A DNA stretch of 64,000 nt from Rhizodiscina lignyota (GCA_010015805.1 ML978125.1:930001-994000); one strand, 5' to 3'; counted from the first letter of the stretch, positions 52,028-63,753 are shown. Numbers and translations: made by a program. Notes: generated by a model not told the origin, from the sequence alone.

Positions 52028-54508
52028 CTAATTGAGGTTGTTGGTGTTGGCCATGTCAACAAAGTCCATGTCATCGTAGAGCGGACCACCCAGCTGATTG
52101 TAGCCGTTCATGTCGGAGAACAAGGACACAGCCACGCTGTTGTCAACGCTACCAGTCGTCTCAGGGTACAGGTCGAAGTCGCCGCCACGGAAATCGAAGC
52201 CCTCGCCGAAGCCTTCATCCATTGGATAGTTGTTTCCGTGGGGGGATAGGAGGGTAGCATCAGCTTGACCAGTTGGAGAGAGGTGAGTGTTTGTAGAACC
52301 GAAGTTGGTATTGAGCGTGAGAGTCTGATCGTAGTCGAAATCCACAGGGCTGCTATTCGGCATAGTGGCCGGCGTAGGTGGAGGCTGGAAATTGACTTGC
52401 TGGAAGTTGATAGGGTGGAAATTGAATCCCGTGCCCAAGCTCTGATTCATGTCGAAATTCATGCCATCGATGCTCAAGGAGTGAGCCGATGGGAAAGCAT
52501 CTTCGAAAGAAGATTGATCGAACGGCGAGCGTGTGGAGCTTGTTGGCAAAGAGCCCGAGGTAGTCATCGACTGACGACGGCTATCTTGCACATCGTGTGA
52601 CGGCACCATTGGCGAGGGCTGAATAGGGTTATGGTAGTTATTGAAGTCGAAGTTGGGAAGAGCCGGAGACGGAGCAAATGGAGTAGCCGGGGTAGACATC
52701 AGCGCAGAGGCCGGAGTATTAATGAACGGCGTAAGGGGAGTAGCAGGGGTGCCAGAGGAACCTTCGCTTGTACGGTTTGTCTTGTTTCGGCCATTGTTCT
52801 TGGAGCGAACGTAGGTGTAACCGTGGGACTTCTCCATATGCTGTTTGCAATTGGACTCGCGTTTGCTGGTGTAGGTACAAGGCGAGAAGTTGCACTTGTA
52901 CATCGTGGGCGCAGCATTATGACGGTCATTAACGTGGCGCTCGCACTCCTTCTCCGTCGGCCAACCGTCCACGTGGTACTTGCAGGATTCCTCCGGGCAC
53001 TTCCAAGGACGAAGATGCGTCTTCTCGTGCTTTGTCAGGTCACAGGGACGCTTGAAGTCTTTACCGCACTCATTGCATGAGTGGATAACATCGCCAGGGC
53101 GGTCAGATTTGCGTCGACGAGCCATTGATCGCGTCGCGTCGTCACCGTCCAGATCTTCTTCAGAGAATGCACGCTTCAGGGGAGAAGTCTTCTCGATAGC
53201 CTCAACTTCTTCGGGAGAAGCGATGGGAATAGTCTTCCCGTCCTTCTTGCGAACGAGCTGTGCAGGCTTGCCGTCGTAACTGAGGCCACCCTCGATGGTT
53301 AATTCCTCGTCGCTATAGGTAAGATTAGTTATGTTGCATAGCGGAGAAGCGAGTGCAGTTTTAGAAGATGAAGGGTGAAAGCAAGGAAGATGGTATAGAT
53401 TTAATACAAGAGAGTTGTAGTGTTGGGTGTATTGTTGTAATGAGTCACAATAGGAAAGATCAATAGGAAGGTCACAATAGGAAGGATCAATAGGAAGATC
53501 AATAGGTGAGACATACGGGGAATAGTCCTTCTCATCGAGGGGCTTGCCAGCCTCCTGGCGTGCGCGCGTCTCTGCCATAATCTCTGCGTAGCGGCGGATC
53601 TGTTGAACCAAATCGATGGCGTATGAGTTAGTGTAAGGTAGATCGGCTGGGCCGTGTCGGTCAGATGCCGGGATGCTGTCAACGGTCGCGAGGATGAAGC
53701 TGATCGTTTGCTGGCAGAAGAGCTGGTATGATTCTGCGGACGGAGCGGAATCCTTCAATGCAGAAGAAAGATAATGAGTGAGATTGTCCTCCAAACCAAG
53801 AACAATAGAACTTACAAAAGCAAGGTATAGAAGATTCTTTTCAAGATCGCGGAGGGTCCTGATTTCCTTGTTGTCGACGCGGCGTGGAACGTCTGCGAGC
53901 AGACGGTGGAAGGCTTTGTGTGTATCTTCCTTGAGGATGGGATCAAGAATGCGTTGCTTGATCTCCTTGGCAGCAAAGTCGCTGAGACTGTGGCCGTCGT
54001 CCACTCCGGACGGCGCCGAGAATGACTTGTTGATTGCAGAGCCTGAGCTCTTCAATGATGATGCGAATGACTCTATGCTAGCACCGAGCCCACTATCGGA
54101 AAGATGATCGTGATCGACGACGACAGGCTTTTCGTCCTTTTCGTCGATGTCCATGAAATCATCGATGTTGGTATGTTCGAGGACGATGTTGGGCACGGCC
54201 CATACTTCAGCGTCCTTCAGAATGGGGACATTGGTGAGGCCGGCCAATGTGTCGTCGAACTTATGGAGGAGTTCGACGATGTCGGGGCGCGGGGCGATGA
54301 GGTCCTCCAAGGCCTTGGACGATGTTGGGGACCGCTTGGGTATATATGCAGCGTCGGCGACGGGATCGATCATGCTCGACGGGCCCCTAGAGGGAACATT
54401 GAACGTATCGACTTTGCGAAGGGAAGGTTTGGGAGATCCGGGAAGAGGAGGGCGGGCACCCGTGGCCTTTTGAGGGCGGCGTCTCGGGTGGGATGACGGG
54501 GAGTCCAT
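52028..54508 (-). CDS. C2H2 zinc-finger transcription factor, filamentous-fungal type
   Basis: Three exons read downward: 54508-53816, 53752-53517, 53312-52028; 737 residues. Both introns (63 and 204 nt) are multiples of three and contain no stop, so the frame is also open unspliced. They have strong ends: GTAAGT...GAAG, and GTATGT with an AACTAAT branch and CTATAG. The spliced product reads DYSPDEELTIEGGLS, as I recall for orthologues. The N-terminal 300 residues form a helical regulatory region (TLRDLEKNLLYLAF, PYTNSYAIDLVQQIRRYAEI). Three fingers follow at about 388-470: HSCNECGKDFKRPCDLTKHE, a WKCPEESCKYHV unit, and YKCNFSPCTYTSKRESNC. The rest is Ser/Pro/Asn-rich, possibly activating. 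It probably acts in the nucleus; targets are unknown. Confidence 0.85.
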   Translation of the reverse strand: MDSPSSHPRRRPQKATGARPPLPGSPKPSLRKVDTFNVPSRGPSSMIDPVADAAYIPKRSPTSSKALEDLIAPRPDIVELLHKFDDTLAGLTNVPILKDAEVWAVPNIVLEHTNIDDFMDIDEKDEKPVVVDHDHLSDSGLGASIESFASSLKSSGSAINKSFSAPSGVDDGHSLSDFAAKEIKQRILDPILKEDTHKAFHRLLADVPRRVDNKEIRTLRDLEKNLLYLAFVSSIVLGLEDNLTHYLSSALKDSAPSAESYQLFCQQTISFILATVDSIPASDRHGPADLPYTNSYAIDLVQQIRRYAEIMAETRARQEAGKPLDEKDYSPYVSPIDLPIDPSYCDLPIDLSYCDSLQQYTQHYNSLVLNLYHLPCFHPSSSKTALASPLCNITNLTYSDEELTIEGGLSYDGKPAQLVRKKDGKTIPIASPEEVEAIEKTSPLKRAFSEEDLDGDDATRSMARRRKSDRPGDVIHSCNECGKDFKRPCDLTKHEKTHLRPWKCPEESCKYHVDGWPTEKECERHVNDRHNAAPTMYKCNFSPCTYTSKRESNCKQHMEKSHGYTYVRSKNNGRNKTNRTSEGSSGTPATPLTPFINTPASALMSTPATPFAPSPALPNFDFNNYHNPIQPSPMVPSHDVQDSRRQSMTTSGSLPTSSTRSPFDQSSFEDAFPSAHSLSIDGMNFDMNQSLGTGFNFHPINFQQVNFQPPPTPATMPNSSPVDFDYDQTLTLNTNFGSTNTHLSPTGQADATLLSPHGNNYPMDEGFGEGFDFRGGDFDLYPETTGSVDNSVAVSLFSDMNGYNQLGGPLYDDMDFVDMANTNNLN
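53444..53506. repeat. 27-bp tandem duplication inside an intron
   Basis: Two adjacent 27-base copies (53444-53470 and 53471-53497) differ by one base and are followed by a 9-base partial copy. Unit core: GTCACAATAGGAA plus GATCAATAGGAAG. They lie in intron 2 of the C2H2 gene. Because the unit is a multiple of three, the duplication leaves the retained-intron frame open, adding LPIDPSYCD/LPIDLSYCD repeats. Confidence 0.85.
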
Positions 54509-57500
54509 TTCTGTCGAATGGGCTTGAATCAAACCGAGCTACTGGGTTTCCAGGATAATTAGCTTGGTTTGAGTCGAGTTAATGAGCCTTGAAAGTAAGG
54601 TGTGACTCACAATAAATGGCTGCAGCCCACTCGACAGATGCAAGATCTCGCTGAGATGCGTACAAAAGAGGCCGCCCACGACAACCTCGAGATCCGGGGA
54701 CAATTCTCTTTTGCTTCAAATCAGGAAAGACGCAGTCCTCGAACCAAGGGCTCAAGGCAAACGTTGGGACGTCTCCTTCGAGCGGTGTCGGAAAGGCGCG
54801 CGCCGGCAGCAGTAAGACTCTTGTGTGCTGAGCGGAACGTGGGAGGAGCAATCGAACGACGAACGTACGGCAATGCTAGCCGGCCTCTGATTTGTGGAGG
54901 CAGTTCTAGAGCAAGCGGAAACAGAGTGTACAGCAAGCAGAGTGAGGCTGTGGGGAAGATGTATAAGAGGAAGTGCAGCAAGCGGCGAGCGAGGTAACGC
55001 TGGCGAAGGAGCCAAAGCCAAGAGCAAACGGGTCAGGCTCTTGTCAGACAAGGTGACGAGGTCAGTTGAAACCTCAGGAAGGGACTGCGAGAGCGTTGCG
55101 GAGAGGAGGGTTGGAGATGGAGCGCGAAGTCGAGTTGAAGTGGTCGTTAGGCAGCAGTTCGTGATCCTGGCAACGCGTCGTGCTTCGTCCGTGCGATCGT
55201 ACGGAAGCGCGGGGGGTCTTCAACTCCGAGCGCTTGGCATTTGTGGCAATGCTCGCAGCGCGCCGGATTAGTGAATTTGCTCGCCTTCAAAATCACCATT
55301 AATTCGCAACTCGACGATTGCCGGGGCCGCGAGAATCGACGCTTATCGCTCTTCTCGTCCTGTTGAGTCGTCCCACTCCCCCGTCTTCAGAATCAGGCTC
55401 GACGGTGAAGACGGGCAAGTCACAAAGTCTCTTGACCGGAATTCAAAGCGGAATAGCGTGGAGGCTGCGCAATACTCGCCCACTTAGGGCCACTCACCAC
55501 CAGCTCTTTCATGCCATGGCGCATGCAATGCACAGCTCGCTCCCTCCGGTAGGTGCGATCAACGCCCTTCGAGGTTCGTGGAACGCTTTTTCAACAATCC
55601 CATCCATGGGTTGTTGCTGTGCCGCAGCCAACGAGTGCCATTTGATCCATCTGGCCTCCCGCAATACAAGGATGAGATCCTTCAGCTTTTGCACCGCTGT
55701 GAGACATGGAGAGCGTCACACACTCTCTCTAAATCCATCGGTGGCGTTATTCTCAGTCCTGTCGACTGGGGCCGAACTCCGTTATCTGGAGCTCTTCACC
55801 CACCTCTCGTGACTCAGGCATGCAGATTCATGCATACGTCGCCTGTCCTCCTCGCGCGTCCTACTGTACGAGGTCTTCTCGGTCCCCCCTTAGTTTCATT
55901 GGAAAGAAATGTTCCGTTTCCACTTGACTGCTCAACGTCGATGCACGGCGGCTGCCAACTCCCCGCAAGCTGGACTTCGTTGCGTCCTCTCTCGTCTTGG
56001 CACCTCTGCAGGTCGCGTCATTCCGCTGACGACCCATTCCGTCGACCTCTTTCCCTTTCTACAATCTCACGTCTCCTTATTAAGATCCTCCTATCATCGG
56101 AGAGAGCCAAGACCTCTATACAGGTGCGCACGTACTCTGTCCACGTCGCCATGAGACGGGAGCCGAGGGGCGACTTCGATCTTCACATGCTCTCATGAAA
56201 ATGTGAGATGAATGACGACGTGAGAACAATCCCTTCGAGCTCTTATTTGATTTGAACCATTCCCAGAGATCTAGATTGCGGTTTCAAGCCGTCGTCTGCA
56301 ATGTCACCGCCTGAGGTGGGGAGAAGGCACTTCTGTACAATCGTATTCGTTCCTGCAGTAGTTAGCTCTCGGTGGGCCTTCCCGTCGGTTCCTCAGTTTG
56401 CAGGTGGAGAACTGCAGCGCTTCGCCGAATGCGACGAAGTGGATATGGTCATGCAGGCCCTTGCTTAAAGGAGATGCGACAGCCTTATTTATAGGAAATT
56501 AGGAAATTAAGAGCCTTTCGAAAGCGATAACTTCTTTTTGAAAGTGAGGACTGCGTGCAAAAGCGTTGGAATATTCCCCTCGCAAGCATTGTCATAGTGT
56601 CAAAATCGCAGGAAGGTAGTGTAATATTCATGAATGATGCCCATGACCTGTGAATTGAATACCGACTGTGCTTAAACAGGAGAATATGTGAACAATGACA
56701 CTTTAGTTTACGAGATTTGGGCGTCCATCAAGTAAATGGACATGTCAGAAACAGTCTTCATTGGTTCAATGCCGCTACAGACGACTTCTCAGTATGGCTT
56801 ATCCATAGACCAGTGACGCCTATCGAGCAAATAGAGACAAGTTTCAGGGCAGCCGCACTGTCATGCTCGCGTGCGTGGTAGAATGTGACACTATCTCATT
56901 CACTGAAAGTGTCCTGGTAGATCATGACAAGGTAGTCGGGCTGGGCAGAGGCTTCAATGCAACATCTCACGAAAGCAGCGTCATCCATATGAGGCAAGAT
57001 AAGACATGCCATCTTCTGAATGCCGAAACCAGGGACATCACAATTCGATGCGCCTGAACTTGTGTTGGAGCGCTAGACTGTTCTCATTTGGTGCTACGTA
57101 CGCTTCTCCTCCATCAAATGTATTAGGAGCGGACAAATCAGCAGATCAACTCAGGGTATGTACGATCAAAAAAAGAGCAAAAGCTTCAGGGACTGGTGCA
57201 AGAGCAGAAGGAAATTGTTCACCGTCGGAGGGAGGGAGAGGCCGTCTGGAAAAAGACGCATTATTGCGTGAAGTGGACACAACTGAAAATGACCGCCATA
57301 AACAATCTGGTATCTCAAAGGGAGAGCAAGCTGCTTGCAGAAAAGGCCAGAAGAGAACGAAAACAACAGAGTACGGCAGGAAGCAGGTCAAATGAAGAAA
57401 GAGACTGTGTATTCGAGGATGTGCGCCTTTACGCCGCGCAGGATGTCTTTGAGCTGATGACCGTAAACACCAAGCTTGCAGATGTCAAGGGAATGTCGAA

Positions 57501-57622
57501 GATGCTGCGTCTGCGCAGACGCCGTGTACGGTTCCAAATGCTGGTCTAGATGTTCCACGTAAGAGGAGTACCGGTTCAGAATACAACACAAAGAAAATTG
57601 TGACGTACTGCTTTCTATCTCA
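54509..57622. other. Large gene-poor intergenic region
   Basis: 3.1 kb between two minus-strand genes. It should start with the promoter and probably a long 5' UTR of the C2H2 gene. Overlapping open frames of 80-200 codons occur on the plus strand (notably 55578-56198) but have no domain, splice consistency or codon pattern. The part near 56470-56720 is AT-rich. I see no gene, tRNA or repeat with confidence. Confidence 0.5.
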
Positions 57623-60600
57623 TTACCGCCTTGGGCTACCACCCTGTTCGATGTTTCCAGTAAGCTCAGCTACGCGGGCTTTGATACGAGCGACACGCGA
57701 CTCGATCGTTTCTTCGCCACTGGTGTCACCATCGTCGGTCGTCTTGCTGTAGCTTTGGCTGTGGCTACGAGCGCCCGAGACCGTGCCCGTGCCCGGGCCC
57801 GTTTGTTCCTCGCTGTATCGTTGGGCACGTTCTGCGGCATTCTTCCTAATCTGTGCCCAGCGATCTGCTTGAGACTGAGCAGACATTGGCGACAAGTTGT
57901 CCTCAGTAGCAGGCTCAGGTTCGACCTCCATTGCTGGTGCTGCCGGAGATTCGGCTCGGACTGGCGGAGGCGTAGGGGTAGGGGTAGGCTTGAGAGAGCT
58001 ACGAGAGTGGCTGCCAAACTCTGGGGGTGCAGGAGCACCGTCTGAAGGATTGGGAGAATCTGTTGGCATAAACGCTGGCACGTCATCCATCGGGCCTTGA
58101 TCGAATCTGTTGAATTCGCGAGCCGCTTCACGCTCGTCGTGACTAGGAACTCTGGAGATATCGGTCTCAGTGCGATCGTCGACCTCAGGAGCAGGAGGAG
58201 GACGAGGTGATTCGGCCTTGGGAAGAATGGGTTCAATATGTGCATCCGGAGCCGGAGCTGGCTCAAACTGTTCAGGTGTGTCGGACCTGAACGGCTCCTT
58301 AGGCGGCTGTGGTGAGATGGCACGGCTCACGCGGTTGTTCTTCTTCAGGAACAACTTCTTCAAACCACCACCGCCACCACCAACCTGCTTCTTGAGCTTC
58401 TTAGGTGATGTCTTGCCTGCTCTGGCAGACTCAGGACTTGAGGTGGATTGTTTCGGAATCTCTTCCCGTGCCTCGTCTATAGAAGTAGGCTGTTGAGAGA
58501 TGCTGCCATTGCGCAATGCAGGATGATCGGCCGGAGCAGGCTTCTCATCGGCAACAGGAACTGGCACAACAGGGGACTGGGCCTTCTCTGGAGGAGTGGA
58601 TGGCGGCAGTGGTGCAGGTGGTGGAGGCACAGACTTGCGTGGAACCTGAACCTTGGGGGTCTCTATACCAGAATCATCTTGAGGTAGCGCAGGCAGATCT
58701 CGGTTCGACACGCTCTTGGGCATTGTTGGTGTGACTGACCCGTTGCCGGTCGTGAGATTGGCGTCGCTTTGACCCGCACCGAGGAATTCCATAGATTGGC
58801 CTTTTCCAGCATTCATGTTGCCCAGGTACCTAGCTCTGATGGCGCCCTTGTCAAACTCTTTCGCCCATTTCATAGCAGGTGCAGCTTCGCTCACGATCTG
58901 AGGTTGCAGCGTGAGCATGCTATTAGTCTTCGAATCCGCCAATTGACCCGTCCGATTCGGAGCGCGGAGGTCCTCTTTTGGCATCTGCTGGTTAATAAGT
59001 CTTGCCGCGGCAGCTTGGATCTTTGCCTGCTGATCAGCACCGATAGTGATCCTACTATACGGAGTACCTGCTGCTGAACGATTATGTGGGTCCTTCGGGG
59101 GTTGTTGAGCTTTCTTTCCAGTGGATTTGCGCCTTGTCAGACCGCGTCTCCTGAAGCTGAAACGGCTCTTCTTTTCAGCGATGTATGCTCCCTCTTCGGG
59201 CCCTGGAGAGGCTCCTTTCACCTGCTCTTCCATCACCAACCAACGACCTCCAGAAATATTTGTTTCAATCAGAGCGCATCGTCCAAAGACGGCTTTCCTT
59301 TCCGCCGGCTCTTCACTTGCCAAGCTTGTCATCCAGACCCACCAAAACGTATCATCCAAGTCAAACTTGGTGATGCTGGCCAACTCGCCTGGCTCTAAGT
59401 TCGTGTCCATGTTGAGGTTACGCACATGCGATTGTGAACTGTGCCCGCGGCCTTCGCCGATGGGAGGAAGAACCTTGTCGGGTGGCAGTAGCACGGGAGA
59501 ACTCGTAGATGTACCACGATCGTCTGCAAATCCAGTTGAGAGGAAATCGGCCCAGGAGGGAGTGGTTGGCCGTCCGAAGTCAGTATTCCTTGATTGTCCA
59601 TGCGATCTCATTTGGCCAAATGAGGGACCATCCATCGATTGAGTGCCTGTATATGCGTCGCGTGGTGGATCGTTCTCACTGATTCCTGCAAATCCAAGAT
59701 CCTCGAATCTTGACCAGGAGGGATCTTGCACATTTTTGGCGGAGCCGCTGTCAAGGATGTTCGATTGGTTTGTGCGAGAAATGGCATTCAGTACACGGCG
59801 GCACTCGTCTGTAAGTGCTTTCACAGGGTCCTCATATAGCGAATACTCCTGAAGAGCCATGTCATCGTCTCGGTATTCAAAATGCTTCGCTCGTCGAAGG
59901 AGGGCGAACGGAGTCGGCGACACGGCGTCTACGATCATGACAACTTTTGGCGTGGTGGTGAACATTAGAAGTGGGGTCTCTGGTGGATACTCAGTTTGAG
60001 AGAGGAGCGATTGGAGGGAACGAGGAATTTTTGAGATCCCCTGCGCTCCAGCAACCGGATCGGGCGACAACGATCTCAGGTAGGCAAAGAATAAGTGAGA
60101 GGCAGCATCCGCGGCGCTGAGACAGTCAGTCCAAGCATGTATGACTGGAGAATCGGCCTACCTTTGCCATGATTTATAACCTCCATCAAATCCATTGCCT
60201 TGGTCAGAGTGCTCGAATGCCCACCAACCAGCCATACGTGACAACTTCCTTCCACCAAGACCATTAGTCTTTCCACGAGCAGCGATAGCAGCCAAGAGAT
60301 CGAAGAAGTCGAAGATGATATCCTTTCTGGATGAGGACTCGACGCTGAGCGGAATGAAAGTATCGAAAGAGTGCCGAGCCAGCTGCGCGTCTTTAATGTA
60401 TTCAGCCAAACCGTTCTAAATATGCAACGGGACCATTATCATACCTTGTTCACCCATCTTGAACATCTCATACACGTCCCAGGTGACGACACCACCAGGC
60501 AAACGACTCCAGCACCACTTCATGATGCTGCATAGTACCATTGGCTCCGTCAGACGAAGCTCCTGTTGCAATCCATGCCCGTTGAACTGGTTGGCCCCAG

Positions 60601-60949
60601 CGTATTTTGCTTTGAAGAACTTTCCGATGAATATACGCGAACTGCTCGCATCGACACCTGGTCGAAAGGGAAGAAGGAGGAAAGGCATATCGAGCGCTGT
60701 AGTTGTGATGTTGTTAGCCTTGCCCTTGTTGGATGCTGAAGGTATAGAGATCGTACCTCTGGACTTCATTTCAATCGTGCATTCGTGGATAAGCTCTTGG
60801 ATCTCCTCTGGAGCGACCTCTCTTCGCGACCAGGCGTCCTCCCAGCGCGGCTTCGGAGGTTCGACAGCTCCCCCTTTGCCCTGGTCTGCATTTTTCTTTG
60901 CCTTTGAAGCTCCTCCATCTCTGCGGAAAACTTTCGAGAAGAACGGCAT
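57623..60949 (-). CDS. MSB1/Mug8-domain morphogenesis protein
   Basis: Four exons read downward: 60949-60757, 60696-60445, 60390-60162, 60116-57623; 1055 residues. It begins MPFFSKVFRRDGG. Splicing restores the MSB1/Mug8 domain over about residues 25-400: RALDMPFLLLPFRPG, MGEQDAQLARHSFDTFIPLS, then IIFDFFDLLAAIAARGKTNG, LGGRKLSRMAGWWAFE and SHLFFAYLRSLSP. The rest is long and disordered, rich in Pro, Ser and charged residues, with KKLFLKKN near 710. Yeast Msb1 is a multicopy suppressor of budding defects linked to Cdc42/Rho1 and formin pathways, and fission yeast Mug8 is meiotically upregulated. A role in polarity at hyphal tips is inferred. The first intron (60 nt) is stop-free and a multiple of three. 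Upstream in-frame codons reach 61003. Confidence 0.85.
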
Positions 60950-62454
60950 GGCGGCAGCGGTGTTGTATTTGTATGGCCTCGGGCCCCGTTGGTTGTAGCT
61001 CACGGCGAGTTGATCAAGGGCGCGACTTGCGAGGGCTTCCGTGGAATTGGCGAGGCATGAACATGTGGTAGATTAAAGCTTTCAAACAACCCTTTCGGTC
61101 CTGAGCAGCACCGTTTTCCCTGGTCAGTCGCGGTACGTTATGTTTGAACAAGGATGGGGGAGTGCGCGTCGAGAGGGCTGTGACTTCAACTATCAATACC
61201 AAAAGGGCCAACTTACAGATCCGAAATATTGGGATGCACGCGCCAAATGCAGCTCTGGAGTGAATTGTCTGGTAGGATCAGCAACGAAGGCAAAGAAACA
61301 GTTGAGTATGGCAACCTACTTCGAGTGAAGCTTGCCCCCTGACCTGAAACGCTGGAATCGCGCTGGCGGATTGGCTCGCGTGAATTGTCAATGACAACGC
61401 ACAGCCCAATGGGACCACTCACAGCGCGCGTGCGAGAGAGTGAAGCAAAATCAGGTCGTCTTCCCTGCGCTCCGTGGCGAGTGCATATGTACGTGCAATT
61501 CGCAATGGTTCAAAGCGATCTCACGAAGATTCAGCGAGGCAACACAGAATTATCCCTTCCCCCTCGAGCACAGGACCCTAACATGCAAGAGAGCACACGC
61601 TAACCGCCACAGGAACTGTGGATGGCGCTCGTCGGATCGAACCGCGCATGGGATTTGCTTCCCAGGACGCTGGCGGTACGGAAAGGCTATTCCTGAATTG
61701 TGTGACGGGCTCACCAAGCTCGAGCCTCAAACGCTCGAGCGCCAGGGTCACTTATCCAAAGCAGAGCCAGTCAACGCCATGGCAGGCGCAGATGCCGACT
61801 CGATTTGCGCAACGCAGCCGCTCGTTTGAGGCTCTCATTTCCGTGTGAGCAGCTCTCTGTGCAGGGTACGGAAGATCCTCAAATTATCTTCTCGCACGCC
61901 TTGCAAACGTGCAGCTATCCGTATTGCAGCTGCGTTGATACCTGACGAGTAAACAGCAGAACAACGCTTCATGCTCGAGATCCGTCACACGAAGCATTAA
62001 ATACAGCGCTTCGACGTCCAAATTGACTCGAATCGCATCCCGGTGACTGGAGTTTCGATCGTCGAAAAGCTCTGCTCGCCGAGCATTCCAATATATGGAG
62101 ATCCCCCTTAGCATGGGGTCATGCCCGGACCCAAATTCCAGGTATCCACCTGCAGGGCGGCGGCGTCTGCAATGTATCTCTATTGACGCCGTGGCTATCA
62201 TCCGTCGTCACAAGTGCCAAATCAGTATCAACTTCTAATATTCCGACATCCACGATATTTCCTAGCGCATTATTGTCCATATCACCGCAATTGACGAGCA
62301 CGCTAACAACCTCGTGGGTACTAGATCAAGCATCATCTGATCCGCCTGGCGTTCATTCCCGCCACGGGACGGATCGAAATGGATCATTATGATTTTCATA
62401 AGTGCGATCTTTCGGCCATCTTCTGACATGCTTGCTTTTTGCCAGGTGTTCACA
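60950..62454. other. Intergenic region
   Basis: 1.5 kb between the MSB1-type gene start and the 3' end of the FAD monooxygenase gene, both on the minus strand. Short frames on both strands are unrecognised. A GGTTCGATCC-like stretch near 61634 on the minus strand was examined as a tRNA B-box and rejected. Confidence 0.5.
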
Positions 62455-63753
62455 CTATTTCAGCCCCAGACGGTGGGACCATCCTTCCTGAATTGCTTCA
62501 ATGACATCGTATCCGTAGCACCAATCTCTTATTCTCCGATCAGCAATTCCATATGCGTTTCCCTCAGCATAGAATCGGTCGACGTTCCTTTCCTCTTCAT
62601 TTAAGCCATCACTGAGCAGTGACGCGTTTCTGGCCTCCCTCTGCAGGCCAGGGGGTAAGTGGAGAGTGTTACCCGCGTGCAAACTTGCTTCTCTTACGGC
62701 TTCAACCCTGGCCTTTCTCACTTTCTCAAAAACTAACATTGCCTCGGCCAGGGAAGCTCTCGAACTGGATCTCAGCGAAAGACATTCGGCCAATGCAGCA
62801 GCATCCTCAACCGCCATGGAAACACCCATTGAGAGGTAAAAGGCCATTGCATGTGCTGCATCTCCCATGAGAACGAATCTCCCTGTGGAAGACGCCCATC
62901 TGCGTAGTGGCATGACCTGTTCCACTGGCCAATTTTGAACATTCGGCTGAGCCATTTCAATCAATGCTATCACACAAGGGTCCCACCCGTCAAAGAGGCG
63001 TAGAATCTTCGCTTTATACTCTTCTTGTGACCAGGTCTTTGTATCAACATCATCAGGATGTGACAAGACCATGTTGAGGAGCTCTGAGCTTTTCATCATG
63101 TACGTCATAACTGACAGACTATCGCCGACCCAGCAATTACAGTTGTGTTGAGACACGACCAGAGCCGTTCGTGGATCCGATCTGATTTGCGACACTGGAA
63201 CTCTTGCACGATAGGCTGCCCATCCAGCTTTTGTTAGATGAGTCTCAGAATTTCCAGCACAAAGTGATTCGCGAGCAGAAGAGTTTATTCCATCCACGGC
63301 GACAACGAGATCTGCTTGTAGACGATCGCCATTCGCAAGCACGATTCCACCACCATCAAAGTCGTATTTCACGACGCGGCAGCTAAGCTTGATGTCAACA
63401 CCCGCCTTCACAGCATGCTCGTGAAGGATCCGATGGATATCTGCACGATGGATCACAATGTAAGGCGCGCCGTATCGCGCTTCGAAGTTTGCGAAAGGGA
63501 CGCTTCCAATGATGTGGCCATTGACGTCCTGGCGAACATTAAATGCTGCCGGCAGTGCAGCTTTAGCGAGAATGTCTGGTCCGAGTCCCCACTTCCAAAA
63601 GTATTTCGTCGCATTTGGTGTCATTTGCACGCCAGCTCCTATCTCGGCCAGTTGCGACGCAGATTCGACAATGGTGATTTTGTGGCCGGCAATGGCGAGG
63701 CACAAAGCAGCTGACAATCCGCCAATGCCGGCACCGACGATGATGATTTCCAT
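62455..63753 (-). CDS. FAD-dependent aromatic-ring monooxygenase family protein
   Basis: Single exon, 432 residues. The N-terminal Rossmann motif is EIIIVGAGIGGLSAALCLA (GxGxxG) ending in the ribose-binding Glu of ITIVE. The DG motif is VVAVDGINSSAR (near 150-160), and the FAD-phosphate GD motif is FVLMGDAAHAMAFYLSMGVS (about 290-310). This is the group A flavoprotein hydroxylase family, which includes salicylate and 6-hydroxynicotinate hydroxylases. It uses NAD(P)H and oxygen. The GD motif normally reads GDAAHPM.P...QG; here the proline is Ala and QG is MG, so activity or substrate may differ. The start ATG at 63753 directly precedes the Rossmann strand. No signal peptide or membrane anchor. 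It stands alone; a biosynthetic cluster beyond the right edge cannot be excluded. Confidence 0.87.
   Translation of the reverse strand: MEIIIVGAGIGGLSAALCLAIAGHKITIVESASQLAEIGAGVQMTPNATKYFWKWGLGPDILAKAALPAAFNVRQDVNGHIIGSVPFANFEARYGAPYIVIHRADIHRILHEHAVKAGVDIKLSCRVVKYDFDGGGIVLANGDRLQADLVVAVDGINSSARESLCAGNSETHLTKAGWAAYRARVPVSQIRSDPRTALVVSQHNCNCWVGDSLSVMTYMMKSSELLNMVLSHPDDVDTKTWSQEEYKAKILRLFDGWDPCVIALIEMAQPNVQNWPVEQVMPLRRWASSTGRFVLMGDAAHAMAFYLSMGVSMAVEDAAALAECLSLRSSSRASLAEAMLVFEKVRKARVEAVREASLHAGNTLHLPPGLQREARNASLLSDGLNEEERNVDRFYAEGNAYGIADRRIRDWCYGYDVIEAIQEGWSHRLGLK

Noticed and set aside
55578-56198. 206-codon plus-strand open frame
   Set aside because: No recognisable domain, no matching splice signals, overlaps other chance frames; best left as intergenic.
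61620-61700. Possible minus-strand tRNA with a GGTTCGATCC B-box
   Set aside because: The bases flanking the loop do not form a five-pair T-stem and no A-box, anticodon stem or acceptor stem fits.
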